From: Blasia pusilla
Taxonomy: Eukaryota > Marchantiophyta > Marchantiopsida > Blasiales
NCBI GenBank assembly: GCA_050084515.1
Contig: CM114272.1
Location: forward strand, 29,326,001 to 29,390,000
Direction: 5' to 3'
Length of the DNA stretch: 64,000 nucleotides
Part shown: positions 48,564 to 58,987 of the stretch, one piece after another
How positions within the stretch are numbered: position 1 is the first letter of the stretch
How the letters are laid out: every line of letters begins with the position of its first letter
Notes under the pieces: model-generated
Told to the model about the DNA's origin: nothing
The model's input: the letters and a program-made list of their open reading frames with translations, nothing else
The model's database searches: none
Position numbers and translations under genes: made by a program

Positions 48564-49714
48564 TTAGCTTGGATCAACGGTACCGTCAATGTTTGGAAGA
48601 TGACATGGCGCACAATTACGCACATGGTTCTTCCAAACCATACCATCGCGTCCCTCCAATAAGAGAACACCGGATGGCAAAACCTCACGCACTCTCAAGA
48701 TGGTGCGCCCTGCAGTCACATCCAGCATCATGGGTGCCGTCTGCTGCAAGTAGACATAATCTCCCTAATGAAACCTCCAAATAGTAGGTCGATAACCACC
48801 TTCCCGAATAGTCGCATACCTCAACATATCTCGATGTTGCGCAATCGCCAAGTTCTCAAAGGCCATGGGCATCACTTTTCGAAAGAACTCTGCCCTTTGA
48901 GAATATGCTTGCATCCATACATTAGGGTCATCAAGGTTCAACACCTCACCAACATCTTGACAAATGGTCGCAAGTAAATCTGGCTCTCGGCCATAAAGCA
49001 ACAAGTACGGTGAGAAAGACACTAAGGATGCCTACCTGCTGAATCTGTATCCCATCGCCAACCACGGCAACTGAAGGTCCCAATCTCCTAGGTGACCTCT
49101 CTGCAAGCCATACTTGCGTAGTCCTCTCTTCACCGAATGCACAACCCGCTCCGCTAGTCCATCCGCCTCAGGATGATCTCGCGAAGTAGTGCGGTGATCG
49201 ATCAGTGCTTGATCACACAAGGCCTGAAACTCCCTACGGAACTCTGTACCCTGGTCTATCAACACCTCAGCCGGTGCACCGTAATGACTCAGCACTCAAT
49301 CTAGGAAGGCATACGCTACTCCCTCACTCACTTTTTCAGGAAATGCAACCAACTCTATCCACTCCGAGAAGTCCTCGACCATCACCAACACATAACGACT
49401 ATGGCGCTCCGTCAAAGGCAAAGGTCCTGCAAAATTCAACTCCATCTATAACCTAAACCCATGATTGGAAGTGGATGCAACTGTGGAGTCAGAGCACTGA
49501 ACAATGCTAGGACTCGATCACCCACCATGCACTTGGCCAAAAGTTGTTGAATGTCAGTCTGCATCCCTTGCCACCAATATTGAATCTGGAGCAAGCTGTA
49601 CGTCCGCTTCACTCCAAAATGAACCAACTCCTTATGGGCATGACGTGCCAAACGTGCTCTTTTCAAAGGATGAGGCACTACACGCACTCTACCATCCTCC
49701 CACACTTGCAACAC
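48564..49714 (-). pseudogene. Integrase of the methyltransferase gypsy element
   Basis: 49714-49436 holds the zinc-binding region (HKELVHFGVKRTYSLLQIQY, then LLAKCMVGDRV), where the second cysteine of CxxC is Gly. 49295-49032 holds the core with IDQGTEFRREF and HPEADGLAERVVHSVKRGLR, including the catalytic Asp and Glu. 49022-48765 is the post-core part (YLLLYGREPDLLA). 48749-48564 leads to LPNIDGTVDPS just before the PHD finger. The pieces are separated by stops and shifts. Confidence 0.8.
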
Positions 49715-49744
49715 ATGTGTGCCCTCCCACCGGAACCGTGTGGC

Positions 49745-51207
49745 TCACTGTAGGATCCGATCCCGCTCTCTAGCACCCATTGTGCTCGTGACGTTGCCAG
49801 TATGCAGGTACTCCAAGACCACTCCATCGTCGTGCATGTCTCGGCCACCTGTCATCTTTTCACCGGCCCCTGGATCTAAGGACTCTCTATCAGACCTCGC
49901 CATTGAAGTCTTAGCAATCTGGCTCTCCAAAGCCAACAAGCCCAAATAGGTTGACGCATGCCATCGTGGCACCAACTCCTCATCACTCTCACCATGCCAA
50001 CGAGCTCTACTCGCCTCTTGCTGACTTGGGCATGGATTACGGCTCAAACCATCTGCATCCTGGTTGAGCGTCCCAGGTCTATGCACCACTTGGAAGTCAT
50101 ACTCCTCCAACAAAAGAGCCCACCTCGCAAGCTTCATTGTAAGCTTGTCGAACTCTATCAACCATTTAAGTGGCTGATGATCAGTAATGATGGTAAAGGG
50201 ATTGCCGAATAGATAACATCTGCAATATGCGACAACCCACACTGCAGCCAAGCACTCACCCTCATACGAGCTTTACTTCGCCTCTGCAGCATTGTTCAAG
50301 CGACTAGCGTAAGCCACCACAAACTCTCTACCATCATCGTCATGCTGGGTGAGCACGGCTCCAAGCCCCAACATGCTCCAATTGGTATGCAACTGGAAAG
50401 GATGCCCCCTGATCGGTTTCCTCAATATGGGCGCGGACGTTAATCTGTCCTTGAGCATCTGAAATGCTCTCTCTTGCTCATCCTCCTAGTGCCACTCTTG
50501 ATCCACCTTGGTCATCAAGGTTAGCGGCTTCGCAATCGAATTGAAACCCTTGACGTACCGTCGATAGAAGTTTTTCAATCCCATGAATGCACCAACTCGA
50601 CTCACATGTGTAGGGCGTGGAATGCGTGAAATAGCCTCTATCTTCATCTATTACACACCAAAGGCCCCTGGGTATATCGTATGACCCAAGTACTCAATCT
50701 GTTCGTAGAAGAACTTGCACTTGCCTGGATGTAGCTTCTGCCCATGTAACTGCAATCATCGAAACACCTCCTCTAGATGTCGCTCATGCTCTCAACCGTG
50801 GCGCTAAAGACTACGATGTCATCAATATAACACCTAGCAAAATCTAGACTTGCAAATATGTAATCTCCACACATCCGCCTATCCGTCTAGTTGCCATGCA
50901 CATCCTTCTTGGCGGGCATGACAATGGCAGATGCATAGTCTCCATGCAACATCTCAACTAGTCCTGCTCCAACCAAGTCTTGGCTCTTACTCTAAATCAG
51001 AGCCCTCTCCGTGTTACTATACCTGCATGATCGTCGAAAGATCGACGTGTCACTTGACAACTCAATGCGGATCCCTGGATCCTTTAGCGTACCCAAATCA
51101 TGCATACTAAATGCAAACCAGCTCCTATAACTCCTAAGGAACATGTGTATCCAACGCCGCTCTCCTCCTATCAACTTAGGGCCCATATCTAGCTCCCAAG
51201 TCTCCAT
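49745..51207 (-). pseudogene. Reverse transcriptase and RNase H, with a large RT deletion
   Basis: RT starts near 51130 (FAFSMHDLGTLKDPGIRIEL) and continues to AGLVEMLHGDYASAIVMPAK and RRMCGDY. It then passes directly to LDFARCYIDDIVVFS, with the YxDD box intact at 50829-50818. The stretch between, which normally holds the first catalytic Asp and the PFGL motif, is missing (roughly 70-80 residues). RNase H follows: HTNWSMLGLGAVLTQHDDDG near 50400-50330, then ITDHQPLKWLIEFDK and HRPGTLNQDADGLSR near 50250-50040. Confidence 0.8.
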
Positions 51208-51479
51208 TGTGACTACGGTAGGACTCTCCGGTGCAGATGTCAGTGGTTGCTATGGTGCAACCCCGTCTCGGAAAATAGAACTCTCATCTCCACGTGCAGT
51301 ACCCAGAACCACACTCGATGTTGTGGCTATCATCTCCTCGCGTACCTGCACAACATCCCAAGAAGTCCAAGGATGTCTCTCCCGATCACCCCTGGTATGT
51401 CGATCTCCTTGGGTCTCGTCCCCAGCCAGTGCCTCAACCATCTCGGTAGGCATGGGGCTCACCAACGCAACAACTGTTA

Positions 51480-52929
51480 TGTGTTGCATCCTCCAACAAC
51501 GCTGCTCAACTACTCCTAAGCTGAAAATCCATGTCAAGCAATTCAAGTCCATCTCCTGATCCAAGACATGATGTTGTGATGCCTCTGATAATGACGGTAC
51601 CACCGTCATTCTTGTGGGGAATCCCATTGCTCACTCTTGCTCATCGGCGTTGAGCTCCACCAACTTCTGTACTTGGTCATCCCAAACCAAAACAGGTCAG
51701 GCCTCCTTAAGTGCATAGGAAGCGGGAAAACTCACCAATGTGGAAAAGGCTGCCCGTAGCTTGCTAATCTTGTTGACCACAGTCAACGGCTGTCGATAAT
51801 ATAGCCTCACTGCCTATGATTGACGGCCCGGATCCAATATAGAATCCACCAACAAATCGGAGGGGCGCTCCACTCTCGCATATGCCCTCCGTAATACCTC
51901 GTGTGGTACCAAGTTGGTCCACCAAAGATGTGGGCGATGTGCTCATGAACCCACTCTCACTGCATCTAACAACACTACCAAGCTAATCCATGCGTGCACC
52001 TGATCTGCACTCGTCACCACGCGGGACCTCAAATCGCCCAAAATTGGCACATTCTCCAAAATGTATGCTAGAGAACGATGCTGATGCTCCTGTAAATGTC
52101 CCAAGATCCGCATCATCTCCCGAAATAACCTGGACCCAGTGTCAGCTAACCCGCTACCTCATCTAGCACTTGATTGGCCCTGAAACGGCCAACCAGCAAT
52201 GACCACGCCTATGGTCCCTACCTGCTCCAAGTCCTGCGCCCCCAACAATGAAATCTCCCTCGGTAGGGAACTCTGGTAACCCTGAATGGCGGACGCACAC
52301 AACAAGTCGGGGAAACGGAGGCGTAACAGCGCCATATGGTGAAGTGAAGCACGCCTTGCAACATCATCAATCTCCACATACATGTATTGCTCCACGTGCA
52401 CTCCAACGTGCAAAATAGCAGCTAACCCAGTGTTGATCCCTCCAAAGAGATCCAACACCCGAATACCCTTCTTTGGGATGCACCACACAATCAGGGTGGT
52501 GTCCAAAGGGGTCATAGCAACACTCTTGCCTACTTGGGGTTCCTTTGACCTGTCACACTTTGGTGCAAACGTCTCCCTCCATGCGGTTTGCACATGCTCA
52601 GTGGCTAAGCGTCGAAGCTCCTCAGTCGAGCCCCAAAGCGGCACCTCTCCTCCACAAACTGATGCGGCTACCATGCCACTCCTCTCCATAGAAATGTCAG
52701 GAACGGAAGTATCCTCTACATGGACATGTCCCTCAATCAAATCTCTAGGCCAAGTGATGGCACTGCTAAATGCTGCTAAGGTCGCCATCTCTCCTGGCCG
52801 TCGCTCGATCACTGCACCTATGAATCGAATGGGTAATGAGCTAAGCCGCCCATCACCTGGCTGCCATCGTGGTCTATAGGACATTGACTCCTCCCAGTAA
52901 TCCAAGGAAAACCCCATTGGGTATAACAC
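51480..52929 (-). pseudogene. DNMT3/DRM-like cytosine-5 DNA methyltransferase domain
   Basis: One continuous frame carries the C5-methyltransferase motif series. Motif I is VLDLFGGINTG (about 52460-52425), then YVEID. Motif IV is IAGWPFQGQSSAR, where the catalytic Cys of PCQ is Phe (TTT at 52185-52183). Then come GSGLADTGSRLFREMMRILG, motif VI LENVP (52056-52045), and LLDAVRVGS followed by AHRPHLWWTNL, very like the HRARYFWGNL region of DNMT3. The C-terminal part has AMGFPTRMT and VLDQEMDLNCLTW. Stops interrupt at 52161, 51945, 51816, 51699 and 51633 without a frameshift. Residues upstream of motif I (52929-52470) link it to the protease. The known role of the family is methylation of cytosine C5 using S-adenosylmethionine. 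Confidence 0.85.
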
Positions 52930-53700
52930 TGCTCCACCAACCTAGACGTTGTAGGACTCTCCATCAGTCACTATCGCCTTGGCTCGCACCACAGACTCAT
53001 CTGTAGGGTGTCCCGGTCGAATCCTCACCACGACCTAATGTTGGGTGATATACTGTGTGGTACTCGCTCCACCCAAGGATGTCTGTATCCGGAATGGAAA
53101 ACGCTCCACATCGGCTCTCGTCAAGCCCAATCCTCTGAATGACGCTTTCCCTAACATCAGGGGTTGCGCTCTAGAATCCAACAAGACGCGTTGCAGACTA
53201 AAAGCTCTACCTACAAGACTCACCAACTGGAAGACCTCTCCCCCATTATCCAGCAACACAACACCAAGAGAAAACATGGCACGCTCTATCGCGGGTCTAG
53301 CGGGCATCTCCACCATCCTAGCAACCGCACCCTGCCATGAATCTTACGTGGACGGCCCCAACGTCCGCTCCAAGGGCAAGTCCATCACCTCCTCTACAAT
53401 CACCTCTGAACGTGATGCAAGAACTCCAACTCCACGCTCACATAGTGTAGCGGCCAGGCAAAAAACCTCGGCGGGCGTACCTCCCAACGTCATAACATCG
53501 GAAGCAGAAAATAAAGGAGCACGGTACACAACGGTGGCCGCCCCCAACAACGTGCTCGACACATGCCCCTCCTGAGCATCAGCAATAGGAGTCGTTGCAC
53601 TCGCTTCTCCCATCGCCCTCCGTGCCTGCACACCAACAACATCACCAACTCTCCAAGAACTCTGATCAGGACCCATCGATGGGGTCCTCATCGCCTCGGA
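52930..53700 (-). pseudogene. Retropepsin-like protease region
   Basis: The frame 53316-53035 contains FSLQRVLLDSRAQPLMLGKA and LGLTRADVERFPFRI, the gypsy aspartic protease with DSR where DSG or DTG is expected. 53691-53344 is a linker from gag. The sequence passes on (VVVRIRPG near 53030) into the segment before the methyltransferase, so protease and methyltransferase belong to one polyprotein. Confidence 0.65.
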
Positions 53701-53745
53701 AAACGTGAAAGACTGAGGAAGCCTAGTATGTTTCTTGGCTTCCCC

Positions 53746-54969
53746 TCACTGTGGATCCAACTCTGCGAGTGCTCCATGCGTCACAACTGCCGTGGCCTCC
53801 ATCTGGGTAACCCCGCACATCCAACCAGGATCCTCCATATCTCTGGCTGCTCCATATGATGTCGATGCCACGGATCCGGCATCGGATAACCGCAATGCCA
53901 TAACGACAATCTGCTCTTGTAGCTGCTGTATCTGAGCAGCCATCCTAGCCTCACACATGGCGTCTCCCTCGAGGCGTCTAGATGGTGGGACTCTACCTCC
54001 TCCACGGGCAGCTCCATCACCATGTCGGGCAATTCCAGCTCCTCGTCCCCCAACGGGACCACTTGGTGCACAATATCTAGGCCCACCCGGACCGACTACT
54101 CGCTTTGGTGCCCTCTCTGGCCCTCGGTCTGGACGTAACTCAGGATGTAAAGTGAAACACTTGGAGCGTGTGTGACCATACCTCTGACAATAGTCACACT
54201 GATAACCTCCTGGTGCAACACCATCTCTTGTGCCATGTTGAGGCACACGTCCATGATCCTGACAAATGCAATCGTGCTGATGATGGGCTCCACCACATGA
54301 CCAACAAGTAATGGTAGGCGGATGCTGCTGAGCCACATATGAAGGCACAAGTCTATGTGGCACGGCCTTCCGGTATCCTATGGAAGTTGTGGATGCTCCA
54401 AAACTTCTTCGTCCGTACCCCTTAGCTCGCCCTCAACTCAGCGACACACAGGGTTCGTCCCAGGTTCAACCCCGTGGTTGAACCTGGGACGAACCCGACT
54501 AGATGGTGCAACTGCTCGAGTGCGAGTGACCCCTCCTAAAACATCACTAATGGAAGAGGAAGTAGCCTCTCCTAACTCCTCCTCCTCATCTAGGAACGGC
54601 TCCGTCCTTGACACATAGTCTGGGTCATAGTAGAGTTCCATGCCTCAATAGATATGCCTCTCTTGGGCATATCTATGGGGGAACTCATGGTAATCGTCCA
54701 TGGGCGCCCCCCCCTAAATGCTAGAACATACCGTTCCATGCTATAAATGGGTTGATATCTCTAGAGTTCCTAGCCCGTTGTGAGTCACACCAACTCCTAA
54801 ACTCCGCAATGAAGTCGTGTAGCTCCATAGTGCCTACAGCACCCGAAAACCTACGCGATACTCTACCCCGGTCATCCATCTCGTACGCCCAACTAGTAAG
54901 ACAACTCAGTGTGTATGGTGGATCACTAACATACTCCTCTACATGCTCCCCCTCGTCTAAAGATGACAC
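53746..54969 (-). pseudogene. Gag with two zinc-knuckle-like motifs
   Basis: 54969-54721 carries a capsid-like start (MELHDFIAEFRSWCDSQRAR, NPFIAWNGMF) and then a stop. 54641-54438 is an acidic stretch (EPFLDEEEELGEA). 54363-53746 holds CWSCGGAHHQHDC (about 54310-54270) and CDYCQRYGHTRSKC (about 54200-54158), the second a proper CX2CX4HX4C nucleic-acid-binding knuckle. A Gly/Arg-rich region follows, then a coiled-coil-like run IQQLQEQIVVMALRL. A run of nine C (G on the coding strand) at about 54710-54718 marks one frame break. Confidence 0.75.
54451..54496. other. Perfect 21-bp inverted repeat inside gag
   Basis: The arms are 54451-54471 and 54476-54496, fully complementary, with loop CCGT. 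The arm begins GGGTTCGTCCCAGGTTCAAC. Each arm contains GGTTCAACC, similar to a tRNA T-arm. A 21-bp perfect stem in an otherwise decaying gag is unexpected. Confidence 0.95.
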
Positions 54970-56712
54970 AGAAAGAGATCGAGGTGGTCTCTCACGTGGA
55001 GACCCTCAAAACCTTGCACCACTCTAGGTAAACCCTCCAGAGCTACTCTCAAGTCCACTACCTCGCCTCTCAAAATCCCGAAAGGACGCCGTGATGGCCC
55101 TTGTGCCCCTCTCACACGATCACTCTCAATCTCACGAGTAATCCCTTAATCACTCAAACTAAACATGCGGCACTCAATCTACACTCTCTCACTAAGACCT
55201 ATGTTGTGCGACAACAAGCAACGTGGTGCAAAAAATCAACTTATCTATCGTCTCATCGACAAACCATCCTCAACTCTGGACATCCCACACAGTTCTATGT
55301 CCCCTGAACCCATACATCATCGATGCTCCTAGCATCAACACGAAACCCAATATCCCAAATATCTTCCCAATACTCAGAATTCCCTCACACGTGCAGGATA
55401 AGAGACCAGAATGGGTAACTTGACAATAATGTCGATGTCGCTCCTCGGCAACTACAAATCTCGACCCCAACTCGGTCGTGGAGATAACTCCTCTAATCAG
55501 CAAGTCTTACTCCTCTTGTATTGACGTTGCTCAAACCTCTTCGATGTGCAATGCAAGTCCAGCGGTCCAATGCGGCACTCGCAGCATGGAACAGCTACAA
55601 ACGGCACGACACTCGAGAATGGGGTGCGGCACTCGGTGGCATACCCTCCTCAATCAGCTATTCACATGTTCTGCTCCTTAGTGAAGGAGCGGCTCCGCGA
55701 TCAAGACGATGCGATGCGGCCACGAGCGGCACGAGGTGGCAATCGGAGATGCGTCGCAGCTACAGGCGTCACGGCACGGTACTCGATGGTCGTCAAGCGG
55801 CTACCAATCACAACATAGCAACATGAAATGAAAACTCAAACACCATAACCCGAGGTCACCTACCATCATTGGTCGATGACGAAATTGCAATGACGGTGGC
55901 AGCCAAACCAAAGTACGTGATGGCGGCGCGACGCAAGTCAAAGAATCAACGGTGGTCATGGAAGACCCTCCACTTCGTAATGGCGGCAATGGCAACCAAA
56001 GGGCGGACAATGGCCGAAGGCGGCTCTGAGCAACGCTAGGCAACGGCAGCCGCCGACAGTGGATGGTGGACGATGGACCATTGACGATGACAATTGACCA
56101 TCCACTATGACGGTTGACCATTAACGGCGGACCATTGACGGTGACTATGACGGCGCAGCGGCTGGTTTAGGGTTTGAACAAATTAACCCTGAAAATCGCC
56201 TAGCAATGGCAGTTTTGCAAGATTGACCATAACTTTTTTCTCGCAACTCTAAAGTGCGCAGTGTTTGTTGTAGAGCATGCACAACTTCACGATCTACAAC
56301 AGCGTCAAAAATATTTGGAATTGAACATTCCAATAAGAATTGACGGGGACTATCGTAAAGCCCAATGTCTCTTTCTCTTGCACAATATTCGGCAGTGCTT
56401 CTGGGCTGATTTCTCCCAACCAAAATATAAAACCTATGAGAACACAAATCAGCAAGCTACATGGTGCTTCCGAGAGCACTGGCATGGAGCAATACGCCCC
56501 CATACTCAATTCCTATCGAAAATTGGGCAGCGTTTACGCGTGCCACTCTTCCACACAAAAAATCGGCAAAGGAAACATCATAAGTAAGCGGCTCTTGCTC
56601 CGGTGAGCACTCCCATGAATCGCTGAATGGGGGATACAATCCATAACCTGAAAAATCAGCAAGTGACCAGCGAGCTCCCCCATAAGCTCTCTCACTCACT
56701 CATTCTGTCTTT
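54970..56712 (-). other. Leader between 5' LTR and gag
   Basis: No coding domain is supported. A clear primer-binding site is not seen after the LTR end. 56055-56150 is a patch of degenerate short repeats built on GACCATTGACG and TTGACCAT, in both orientations. The stretch 55550-55790 is richer in CpG than the rest. Confidence 0.5.
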
Positions 56713-57213
56713 GTAAAATATGATCCAATCTCTCTCATAACATCATAGTTCTTACATGTGTCTCTTTCAATGTCAAACCAAACCCACTCTCCTAATGAGA
56801 GGCTTGGGTTACACACAAAGGGCAAGCAAGACCATAGCTCCGCCGTCTCATGCCAAGAGGTTCAACAAAGAGAGAATGAGCTCTGAAGCTCTCTCTCCTT
56901 GAGGTATATCCCTCCCCTCTCCCAAGCTCTCTCCATGGTAACCTATGCTCCCAAGTCACCTCCTTGGCTCTTGACCTGATGTAGGAGGTCAAGGGCCACT
57001 TACCAAAAATACAAAGTCGATCATATACTCAAAATGACACTTACCTAAAATAGTAAGTTTCTCAATATGGCTCCAAATGAGCCGAAACGAAGGGGAAACC
57101 TGCTCTCTCAGGTTTCTCGGGGCCTCAATAGGTCATCCTCGATCTATTGAGCATGTCCTCCACTACTCGTGAAGGCGCTCTACTAGATCTCACCGATCTA
57201 TCTTAAAAGATGC
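56713..57213 (-). repeat. 5' LTR of the methyltransferase gypsy element, core only
   Basis: It aligns with 47603-48107 over about 500 bp at high identity. It lacks the first roughly 120 bp (part A) seen at the 3' LTR. Its inner border reads ATTTTACA on the minus strand. Confidence 0.8.
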
Positions 57214-57234
57214 GACAGTAGGCGCATGACAACC

Positions 57235-57551
57235 AAGGTTGCATGTGGACAAAGTCCATGTCCATGTCGGTGGACTTATTTTCGTCATATGGAAGAACTT
57301 TTCCGTATGGGCCCCATCTTTCTCTTCTTTCTCAATCCCCTTACTTGCCTTCGTGTTCCATATTCCCCCATTTCTTCCTCCCTCCACCTCCACTCCCTCC
57401 TCACTCATTGCTCCTCTCATCCTTGCATTGCCTTTCATCATGGACTAAAAGTATGGGTCCCACCTCTTGGAACCCATGTTTGTGGACATGTCCATACTTG
57501 TCTGTCCATGTCCGTCCTAAGGAAGGACTTGTCCATTTTTGTGCAACCATG
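57235..57551. mobile_element. Mutator-type MITE, 317 bp
   Basis: The 9-mer ATGACAACC occurs directly at 57226-57234 and again at 57552-57560, a perfect target duplication. The ends are imperfect inverted repeats: GGTTGCATGTGGACAAAGTCC on the left, against GGTTGCACAAAAATGGACAA with GTCC following, read in from the right. No transposase. A 9-bp duplication is typical of the Mutator superfamily. It lies 21 bp outside the gypsy LTR border. Confidence 0.75.
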
Positions 57552-57560
57552 ATGACAACC

Positions 57561-58480
57561 ATGGGGAACGAAATTTTGCAATGAGAGAAGAAGTGATGGT
57601 TGGCCTCCTTCTCAATTATAAAGGGTATGTACAAGCAACCTTAACTCTAATCCAAGAATCGGAGCCATAGTCTCGAGGTATACTCATTATGGTTAATTAA
57701 CCCTTATTAAGATAATCATGATTAACTAACTAACTAAGATTAAGATTTTCCTACTTCGTGCGAGTACCAGATATAGCAGTTTGTGCGTCTAAGGAGCTTG
57801 ACTATAACTCAATCTTCAATATCTAGATAATTTTTTGTCCCTATCGGTGATGTGGATACGTTAACAACATGAGGAGTCAGAGAGACGAATCCTATGCCAA
57901 CTTAGGTAGAGCTAATGTTGTACATTATTGGGCATGGCCACTTATGATGTGTTTGCCTCCATTTTTTTCACAATAGACTTGGTGGTGGTGGAAGTTAGAT
58001 CAATAGGTGTGTTTGACTCGCCACTATAAGTTTTGAGCGTTGAGAGGATATTGCCTCTTGTACAAAGTTATTTGGTAAAGAAGAGGTGGGCCTACCCTTG
58101 GAGCAAGTGTTACAAATTTCCCCATTGATTCATGACATATTACTATTTCTAGGTTGATGGTTATGCAAGCTAGACGAGCAATAAAGCAAGCCATAATGAC
58201 ACAAGATGTGGTGTTGTTGGATAACCGGATCGAGTGGTGTGTTCCTTTGGTTACTCTAATAGGTACAATGTACCATCCATAGCATGTCCTGTTTGATGTA
58301 GGATTGAAACTTTTGAAGTTGTCTCCCGCACAAAATTCATAACATGCATAGCAAGATCATATGTTGATAATGCTAAGTTGGAAACACCAGAACTCTTCAA
58401 CACATTCAAGGACCTCCATTCACTTCCCAAAATTTTCGTTACGGTAAATGATGTGTATTGGGGATCCCAATCAAGTAAAA
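57561..58480. other. AT-rich stretch without a supported gene
   Basis: No coding block, RNA gene or repeat structure recognised. A minus-strand frame at 58586-58251 has no known domain and overlaps a dispersed repeat. Confidence 0.5.
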
Positions 58481-58710
58481 TAGATGGTATTGTAAAAACC
58501 TTATGGTTGACTCTCGGAAAGCTCAATAACAACACGTTGGTTGTATTATTAACACTCACCCTATATGAGAGTCTCCATCCTCTCATATGGCACCTTCTTC
58601 ACTTCTTTTCCTCTCTACACCCATCCCACTCTAGAGCACCATCTCAAGGTCTATTGTCTCAAGGCTACGACAAGCACTACCTAACTAGTACACTCTAGCT
58701 TTCACTCACT
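58481..58710. repeat. Dispersed repeat related to 18.2-18.5 kb
   Basis: CTATATGAGAGTCTCCATCC and CTCATATGGCACCTTCTTCA align with 18390-18430, and CAAGGCTACGACAAGCACTA with both 18250-18290 and 18500-18530. Same orientation, no coding capacity seen. Confidence 0.5.
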
Positions 58711-58928
58711 CACTTTTCTCACGGTTCTCGACTCATGGCTCACCCTTTCACTACTCACTCACAAACGAGCCGTTTTGGGAAGTTGGGACGGAATGCATAG
58801 ATAGCCGTGGTCTTGCATTTATTACGAGACCGGGGAGGCTTCAGCGGGCAAAAGATCGGGGCAGGTAGTTAAATAAAACTCTTCCAACAAAATAACAAAG
58901 CCCATTGCATACCACCCTGAAACACTCT

Positions 58929-58987
58929 TTGGTTAGGATGGTAGGTCGTGAGCTGCATGCGCAATGGTCTGTCCGGGTTCGAACCCG
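58929..58987 (+). other. SINE-like Pol III promoter (A and B boxes)
   Basis: TTGGTTAGGATGG (58929-58941) fits an A box, and GGTTCGAACCC (58976-58986), inside the perfect stem CGGGTTCGAACCCG, fits a B box. Spacing is about 34 nt, as in tRNAs and tRNA-derived SINEs. No cloverleaf acceptor stem is found, so a SINE head or tRNA relic is likelier than a working tRNA. Confidence 0.45.

Larger units (their letters stand above)
47603..57213 (-). mobile_element. Ty3/gypsy element with methyltransferase and PHD finger
   Basis: On the minus strand the order is LTR, 1.7-kb leader, gag with zinc knuckles, protease, a cytosine-5 methyltransferase domain, RT, RNase H, integrase, PHD finger, purine tract and LTR. 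RT before integrase places it in Ty3/gypsy. No chromodomain is present. The PHD finger takes its place at the C-terminus. The LTR cores (about 500 bp) are clearly more alike than the chromovirus LTRs, so this insertion is younger. The copy is dead: stops, frameshifts and an RT deletion. Confidence 0.88.

Noticed and set aside
52382-53575. Long plus-strand frames (165 and 176 codons) across the methyltransferase/protease region
   Set aside because: They lie opposite the minus-strand polyprotein, have no domain and skewed composition. They are antisense shadows.
58929-58987. A functional tRNA gene
   Set aside because: A and B boxes are present, but no acceptor stem pairs around them. Kept only as a SINE-like Pol III unit.
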